From Flavobacteriales bacterium (lineage in GTDB: Bacteria; Bacteroidota; Bacteroidia; Flavobacteriales_D; Sanyastnellaceae), in assembly GCA_002862785.1 (NCBI GenBank), contig PKDZ01000039.1:1-64000 (forward strand): a DNA stretch of 64,000 bases, in the 5' to 3' direction. The first letter of the stretch is position 1, and each line of letters opens with the position of its first letter. Of this stretch, positions 60,335 through 64,000 are shown piece after piece. Below the pieces are notes generated by a model. It was not told the origin of the DNA. It did no database searches and saw only the letters and a list, made by a program, of their open reading frames with translations. A program made the position numbers and the translations under genes.

Positions 60335-60942
60335 AGGGAACGCTGTCGCTTTACGGAGTGGAGGGTCGCCTCGAAGCCGGCGTGGACGAGGCGGGCCGAG
60401 GCTGTCTGGCGGGGCCGGTCACGGCCGCTGCCGTCATTCCCGGTCCCCATGGCGAGGCTTGGCTGAAGATGGGATTGGACGACAGCAAACGGCTCGATGC
60501 GCAGGCCCGCGAGGCCCTAAGGGAGGCCATTGAAGCGGAAGCGAGTGCCTGGTGTGTGGGGTGGGCCAACGTCGAGGAAATCGAGCGCATCAACATCCTT
60601 CAGGCCACTTACCTCGCCATGCACCGGGCCATCGACGGACTGGACCAACAGCCCGAGCACCTGCTGATCGACGGAAACCGGTTCAAGCCCCATTCCATTC
60701 CGCACACCTGCGAAGTCAAGGGGGACGGGCGTTTCCTCGCCATCGCGGCGGCGAGCATCCTCGCCAAGACCCACCGCGATGCCCACATGCTCAGGCTCGC
60801 CGAAGACCATCCCGAATACGACTGGGCGTCCAACAAAGGCTATCCCACCCCTCCCCACAAGAAGGCGTTGTCCCGTCACGGCCATACCCCCCACCACCGT
60901 AGAACTTTTCGCGGCGTACAGGGGACATTATTCGCGTCTTGA
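60331..60942 (+). CDS. rnhB: Ribonuclease HII
   Basis: 203 residues from the GTG at 60331, overlapping the glycosyltransferase stop. It cuts RNA of RNA-DNA hybrids and single ribonucleotides in DNA. The DEDD carboxylates lie in GVDEAGRGCLAGPV (Asp, Glu), LLIDGNRF (Asp) and AKTHRDAHML (Asp). ASILAKTHRD and NKGYPTPPHKKAL complete the pattern. The first eight residues (MKGTLSLYGVEG) are not conserved; the next Met is too far in, so GTG is accepted. Confidence 0.94.
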   Translation: MKGTLSLYGVEGRLEAGVDEAGRGCLAGPVTAAAVIPGPHGEAWLKMGLDDSKRLDAQAREALREAIEAEASAWCVGWANVEEIERINILQATYLAMHRAIDGLDQQPEHLLIDGNRFKPHSIPHTCEVKGDGRFLAIAAASILAKTHRDAHMLRLAEDHPEYDWASNKGYPTPPHKKALSRHGHTPHHRRTFRGVQGTLFAS

Positions 60943-61012
60943 CCCCGCACGTGTAAAGTCGGTCTCCATTACCCGTTACGATTGAGTTAAACATCAAGGA
61001 TTTCAGGGTGTT

Positions 61013-61030
61013 AGGACCTCGAAAGGACCT
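61013..61030 (+). repeat. Tandem AGGACCT pair upstream of the secreted-protein gene
   Basis: AGGACCT at 61013-61019 and again at 61024-61030, spaced 11 bases start to start, about one helical turn. Each heptamer is itself nearly palindromic, so the pair also forms an imperfect hairpin TTAGGACC...GGACCTAA. It lies 28 bases before the ATG at 61058 and overlaps the candidate TAATTTC box. Confidence 0.4.
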
Positions 61031-61036
61031 AATTTC
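61030..61036 (+). promoter_or_regulatory. TAATTTC, candidate -7 box
   Basis: TAATTTC ends 21 bases before the ATG at 61058. It overlaps the last base of the tandem AGGACCT pair, so an operator function of that pair would be plausible. Confidence 0.3.
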
Positions 61037-61057
61037 CCATTAGCCAATAACCACATT

Positions 61058-64000
61058 ATGAAACGATATGCAATGTGGAAGCTTGCTTCCCTTCTTTGCG
61101 CGGTCCTGATGACCGGAACCCTCTCCGCTCAAACCGCTTATCTCTCGATGCTCGCGGACCCCACCGACGCTTCGAGCGCTCGGTTTGTCAAAATCGAGAA
61201 CAATTCAGGGGCGAACCTTGACATGACCGGCTGGTCCCTTCTCCGTTGGACCAACGGCAACGCCGAGCCCCAATCCTCTTCGTTTGACTTGGGCACCTAC
61301 GGGACCTTGTACGACGGAGGCTGCATCTACGTGGCCAATTCTGCTTCCGGGTTCCAGGACGCTTACGGTTTCGCCCCTGACTTGGTGGCGGGCACCGGCG
61401 GACCAGCCGACAGCAATGGTGACGACCAGATTGCGCTAAACAACGCAGCAGGCGAGATCGTGGATTTCTTTGGTGTGATCGGAGAGGACGGATCCAATAC
61501 CTGCCATGAATTTGAGGACGGATATGCCCTCCGCACGACCACGGCCCCTGACGGGGAGACGTGGAACGGTGCGAACTGGACCATCTACAGCGATGGCTCG
61601 AGTGCGTCCGGATGTGTTGACCACAATGCTGGGCAAGAGCAGACGGCCGCGGCCATCGCCTCGCTCGTTTCTGCGTGCCCCGCAGACGGCGGCGGAAGCA
61701 ACGATGCCAATGCTTGCGGTGTCGAGGGCACAGTCATCGAGTCAGGGAGCTATTTCTATTCCCCAAGCAACGTGATCGTCCCTGTGGGAGGCACAGTGGT
61801 GTGGGTCAATGTCGGCGGGTTTCACAACGTCAACGGGGACATCAACTCATTGGATGGCCAGCCTTACGGCAACCCAGAAGCGTTCTCGTTGGGCGCCGTG
61901 AGCGGTGGTACGCCAGAGACGCCCACCTGCATTGGCAGCTACACCTTCACGGTGCCAGGTGTGTACACCTACGATTGTTCCATTGGGAGCCACGCGGCCC
62001 AAGGCATGGTGGCCACAGTCACTGTCGGAACGGGTGGTTGCACCGACAACACTGCGGTCAACTACAGCGCGAATGCTGATTTTGACAATGGCTCGTGTGA
62101 GTTTGCCCAAGAAGCGACCATCAGCGCCATCCAGCAGGACATGGGGGCAGACGACAACGGCACCTATGACGGTCAGACCGTCCTCGTGCGGGGCGTCGTG
62201 ACCGGCGTGTACGGCAGCAACACGTCCATCCAAGACGGAGAGGGCGCGTGGAGCGGTATCTTCATCTACGTTGGTGGCGGCCTGCTCGACGGCACCACGC
62301 AAGTCGCCATGGGCGACAGTGTGCTCGTGGAAGGCACCGTCGGCAGCTACAACGGAGGCACCCAGTTGACCGGAGCCTCTGCGACCATTCTCAACAGCGG
62401 CAACACCCTTCCGGCCCCGCTCGTGCTGTCCACGGCCGACGCCAATCTTGAGGAGTACGAAGGCGTGCTCTGCCAGGTCACGGGCGCCATCACGGGCGAA
62501 CCCAACAACTTCGGCGAGTTCACGATCGACGACGGATCGGGCAACCACACGGTGGACGACCTCGGATACGACGGATACACCGAGCAGGGCGCCATGTTGG
62601 GCGATTCCTACCGGGTGACCGGCGCCATCAACGGCAGCTTCGGCAACAGCATCGAGCCCCGTGACGCGGACGACTTCCAGAAGCTCGGCTGCACCAACCC
62701 CGCTGCCAACAACTACGACGCCGACGCCATCATCGACGACGACAGCTGTGAAGTCGTGGACGGCGCCATCTCCATCGCCACCATCCAGCAGGGCCAAGCC
62801 CTCGACCCGCCGGTGTTCACCGATTCCTTGGTGACCGTCAGCGGCATCGTGACCGGCGTGTACGGCAGCCTGTTCAGCTTCCAGGAAGGCACGGGCGCCT
62901 ACAGCGGCATGTTCGGATTCAACCCGGAGGTCGCCGTCACGGTCGGCGACTTCGTGGCCTTGACCGGTACCATCAATGAATACTTCGGGCTCACACAGAT
63001 TATGGGTGTGGACGGCAATCCCATCGCCACGACCATCGTGAGCCAAGGCAACGACCTGCCCGCAGCCGAAGTGCTCGGCACCGCTGCCGCAGACATGGAG
63101 GAATGGGAAGGCGTGCTGGTGCAATCCACCGGTTCCGTGTCTTCTCCAGACCTCGGCAACGGCGAATGGGGCATCGACGACGGTTCCGGTGAACTGCGTG
63201 TCGACGACCGCGGCTGGGACCACCAGGCCACCGGCGAGGTGGTCATCAACGCCCAGTTCCAGGTGACGGCCCCGTTGCACTACAGTTTCGGCAACTACAA
63301 GCTCATCCCGCGCGGTGAGGGCGACGTGCTCCTGTACGGATGCACCTTGCCCAATGCCGACAACTACGTGGCCGGCGCCGACATCGACGACGGGTCCTGC
63401 ACGGGCAGCGAGCCCTGCGACCTGTTCTTCAGCGAGTATGCCGAAGGGTCCTCCAACAACAAGTACCTCGAGATCTACAACCCGACCGATGGTCCCGTGA
63501 GCCTCGCGCTCTACTCGCTCGCCAACCAGTCCAACGGAGCCAACAACTCCGATCCGGCAGCCGCAGAGTGGGACTACTGGAACGATCTCTTCGCCACGGG
63601 CGCCTCCATCGGCGCCGGGGAGACCTACCTGATCGTGCATCCGAGTGCCAGCGCGGCCCTGCTCGACAGCGCCGACGTCACCTTCGGCTTCCTCTCCAAC
63701 GGAGACGATGCCTGGGGCCTGATCTACAGCGCCAATGCCTCCTTCGGCAACGGAGGAGACTGGGAACTGATCGACGTGGTCGGTGAGCCTTACGGTCTGG
63801 ATCCCGGCTCCGGTTGGGACGTGGCCGGCGTGACCAATGCGACGCAGAACCACACCCTGCGCCGGAAGTCCTCCATCTCCTACGGAAACGGCGGAGATTG
63901 GGCCGCTTCGGCCGGCACCAATGCCGACGACAGCCAGTGGATCGTCCTCGAGAACGATTACGCCCTGAACAACGGCCTGGAAGGCTACAACAGCCACGAC
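61058..64000 (+). CDS. Secreted mosaic protein: lamin-tail, cupredoxin and OB-like repeats (partial, runs off the window)
   Basis: 981 residues visible; no stop before the window end. Signal peptide (1-24). First lamin-tail domain (~26-180). A cupredoxin domain (~215-325) with a full type-1 copper set: His256, Cys307, His312 and Met317 (CSIGSHAAQGM). Two OB-fold-like modules (~353-540 and ~569-757) that each start VRGVVTGVYG/VSGIVTGVYG. Three cysteine-paired linkers of about 20 residues (see repeats). Second lamin-tail domain from ~787. In Bacteroidota such architecture marks T9SS-exported cell-surface or nuclease-like proteins; no catalytic nuclease domain is visible yet. Start at the ATG of the signal peptide. 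Confidence 0.88.
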   Translation, partial: MKRYAMWKLASLLCAVLMTGTLSAQTAYLSMLADPTDASSARFVKIENNSGANLDMTGWSLLRWTNGNAEPQSSSFDLGTYGTLYDGGCIYVANSASGFQDAYGFAPDLVAGTGGPADSNGDDQIALNNAAGEIVDFFGVIGEDGSNTCHEFEDGYALRTTTAPDGETWNGANWTIYSDGSSASGCVDHNAGQEQTAAAIASLVSACPADGGGSNDANACGVEGTVIESGSYFYSPSNVIVPVGGTVVWVNVGGFHNVNGDINSLDGQPYGNPEAFSLGAVSGGTPETPTCIGSYTFTVPGVYTYDCSIGSHAAQGMVATVTVGTGGCTDNTAVNYSANADFDNGSCEFAQEATISAIQQDMGADDNGTYDGQTVLVRGVVTGVYGSNTSIQDGEGAWSGIFIYVGGGLLDGTTQVAMGDSVLVEGTVGSYNGGTQLTGASATILNSGNTLPAPLVLSTADANLEEYEGVLCQVTGAITGEPNNFGEFTIDDGSGNHTVDDLGYDGYTEQGAMLGDSYRVTGAINGSFGNSIEPRDADDFQKLGCTNPAANNYDADAIIDDDSCEVVDGAISIATIQQGQALDPPVFTDSLVTVSGIVTGVYGSLFSFQEGTGAYSGMFGFNPEVAVTVGDFVALTGTINEYFGLTQIMGVDGNPIATTIVSQGNDLPAAEVLGTAAADMEEWEGVLVQSTGSVSSPDLGNGEWGIDDGSGELRVDDRGWDHQATGEVVINAQFQVTAPLHYSFGNYKLIPRGEGDVLLYGCTLPNADNYVAGADIDDGSCTGSEPCDLFFSEYAEGSSNNKYLEIYNPTDGPVSLALYSLANQSNGANNSDPAAAEWDYWNDLFATGASIGAGETYLIVHPSASAALLDSADVTFGFLSNGDDAWGLIYSANASFGNGGDWELIDVVGEPYGLDPGSGWDVAGVTNATQNHTLRRKSSISYGNGGDWAASAGTNADDSQWIVLENDYALNNGLEGYNSHD
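62036..62098 (+). repeat. Cysteine-paired linker repeat 1 (GCTxxxAxNY...DxxSC)
   Basis: Residues 327-347 of the mosaic protein read GCTDNTAVNYSANADFDNGSC. The two cysteines can close a loop; Asp-rich segments resemble calcium-binding spacers frequent in Bacteroidota secreted proteins. Confidence 0.7.
62687..62749 (+). repeat. Cysteine-paired linker repeat 2
   Basis: Residues 544-564 share the GCTxPxAxNYDxDAxxDDxSC pattern with repeat 1 and sit between the first and second OB-like modules. Confidence 0.7.
63338..63400 (+). repeat. Cysteine-paired linker repeat 3
   Basis: Residues 761-781 repeat the pattern (GCTLPNADNYVAGADIDDGSC) and separate the second OB-like module from the second lamin-tail domain. 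Confidence 0.7.

Noticed and set aside
61013..61032. Hairpin read as a terminator of rnhB
   Set aside because: The stem is short with a mismatch and is not followed by a T run; the direct-repeat reading fits better.
61847..63997. Long open frame antisense to the mosaic secreted protein
   Set aside because: It is an antisense image of a repetitive GC-rich gene; the sense frame has a signal peptide, copper ligands and paired-cysteine repeats.
1..64000. CRISPR array, insertion sequence, integrase, prophage or toxin-antitoxin island
   Set aside because: No regularly spaced repeats, transposase or recombinase motifs were found; gene order and composition look like ordinary chromosomal housekeeping DNA.

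Overview
The window is high-GC chromosomal DNA from a member of the Bacteroidota, most likely a free-living, LPS-bearing, Flavobacteriales-like lineage. The evidence is the type IX secretion/gliding signature (a CHU_C-type sorting domain at the left edge, GldE and GldD, PorX, and a lamin-tail mosaic secreted protein at the right edge), gene orders typical of the phylum (recQ | kdsD-tatC-lptB; mutY-ssb-gldE-gldD; coaX-OMP-TPR-lptC-CNNM-ppiD; HU-TPR-basic peptide-rng; porX-tsaE; tig-clpP-clpX-mutS), and TAnnTTG-like -7 promoter boxes. Family or genus cannot be fixed from the sequence alone. I see no rRNA, insertion sequence, integrase, prophage or CRISPR array. This is a dense housekeeping region with no intergenic stretch over 300 bases and no obvious transferred island.

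Layout. 1-1357: end of a T9SS cargo protein and riboflavin synthase. 1377-3995 (minus): kdsD-tatC-lptB, serving Kdo/LPS synthesis and export and Tat secretion, divergent from recQ. 6286-11153 (minus): a large propeller/barrel outer-membrane protein, a half-size TauE/SafE permease and an M20 amidohydrolase. 11212-13592: a metallo-hydrolase and a PhoB/PhoR-like two-component pair. 13653-17417 (minus): pheT and an acyltransferase. 17562-18957: a response regulator fused to a CRP/FNR regulator, and a small conserved gene. 18968-19079: tRNA-Pro(GGG) and its terminator. 19140-28740: a lipoprotein, cyclophilin, pheS, a TPR protein with a degenerate kinase-like tail, an M28 lipoprotein, cysS, a MORN-like protein, SDR threonine dehydrogenase and queA. 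28784-39066 (minus): a tightly overlapped envelope cluster (ssb, a GldE-GldD fusion, coaX, OMP, TPR, lptC, small membrane protein, CNNM/CorC protein, PpiD-like chaperone). 39115-42913: mutY divergent from hup, then TPR, a 30-residue mS38/bS22-like peptide, and rng. 42903-47524: HD phosphohydrolase, porX-tsaE, ald. 47528-53619 (minus): tRNA-Leu(TAG), tig, clpP, clpX, mutS. 53722-54866: a probable frameshifted secreted-protein gene. 54796-60942: efp, an RsbU-type phosphatase, Wzy- and Wzz-like polysaccharide genes, a glycosyltransferase and rnhB. 61058-64000: the start of a multidomain secreted protein.

How it fits together. Much of the region builds or services the envelope: LPS precursor and Lpt transport components (KdsD, LptB, LptC), surface polysaccharide (Wzy/Wzz/glycosyltransferase), periplasmic folding (PpiD-like, cyclophilin), Tat export, and T9SS/gliding functions with their regulator PorX. 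The rest is translation (pheS, pheT, cysS, efp, queA, tsaE, tRNAs), DNA repair (recQ, mutY, mutS, ssb) and proteostasis (tig, clpP, clpX).

Most notable points: a single-frame GldE-GldD fusion that keeps an internal lipobox; an EF-P whose modifiable lysine is replaced by arginine in a rewritten loop; a recurrent TAnnTTG promoter box placed so close to several start codons that leaderless or nearly leaderless mRNAs are implied; a TPR membrane protein with an apparently dead kinase-like tail; and a secreted protein with a complete type-1 copper site embedded among lamin-tail and OB-like modules.
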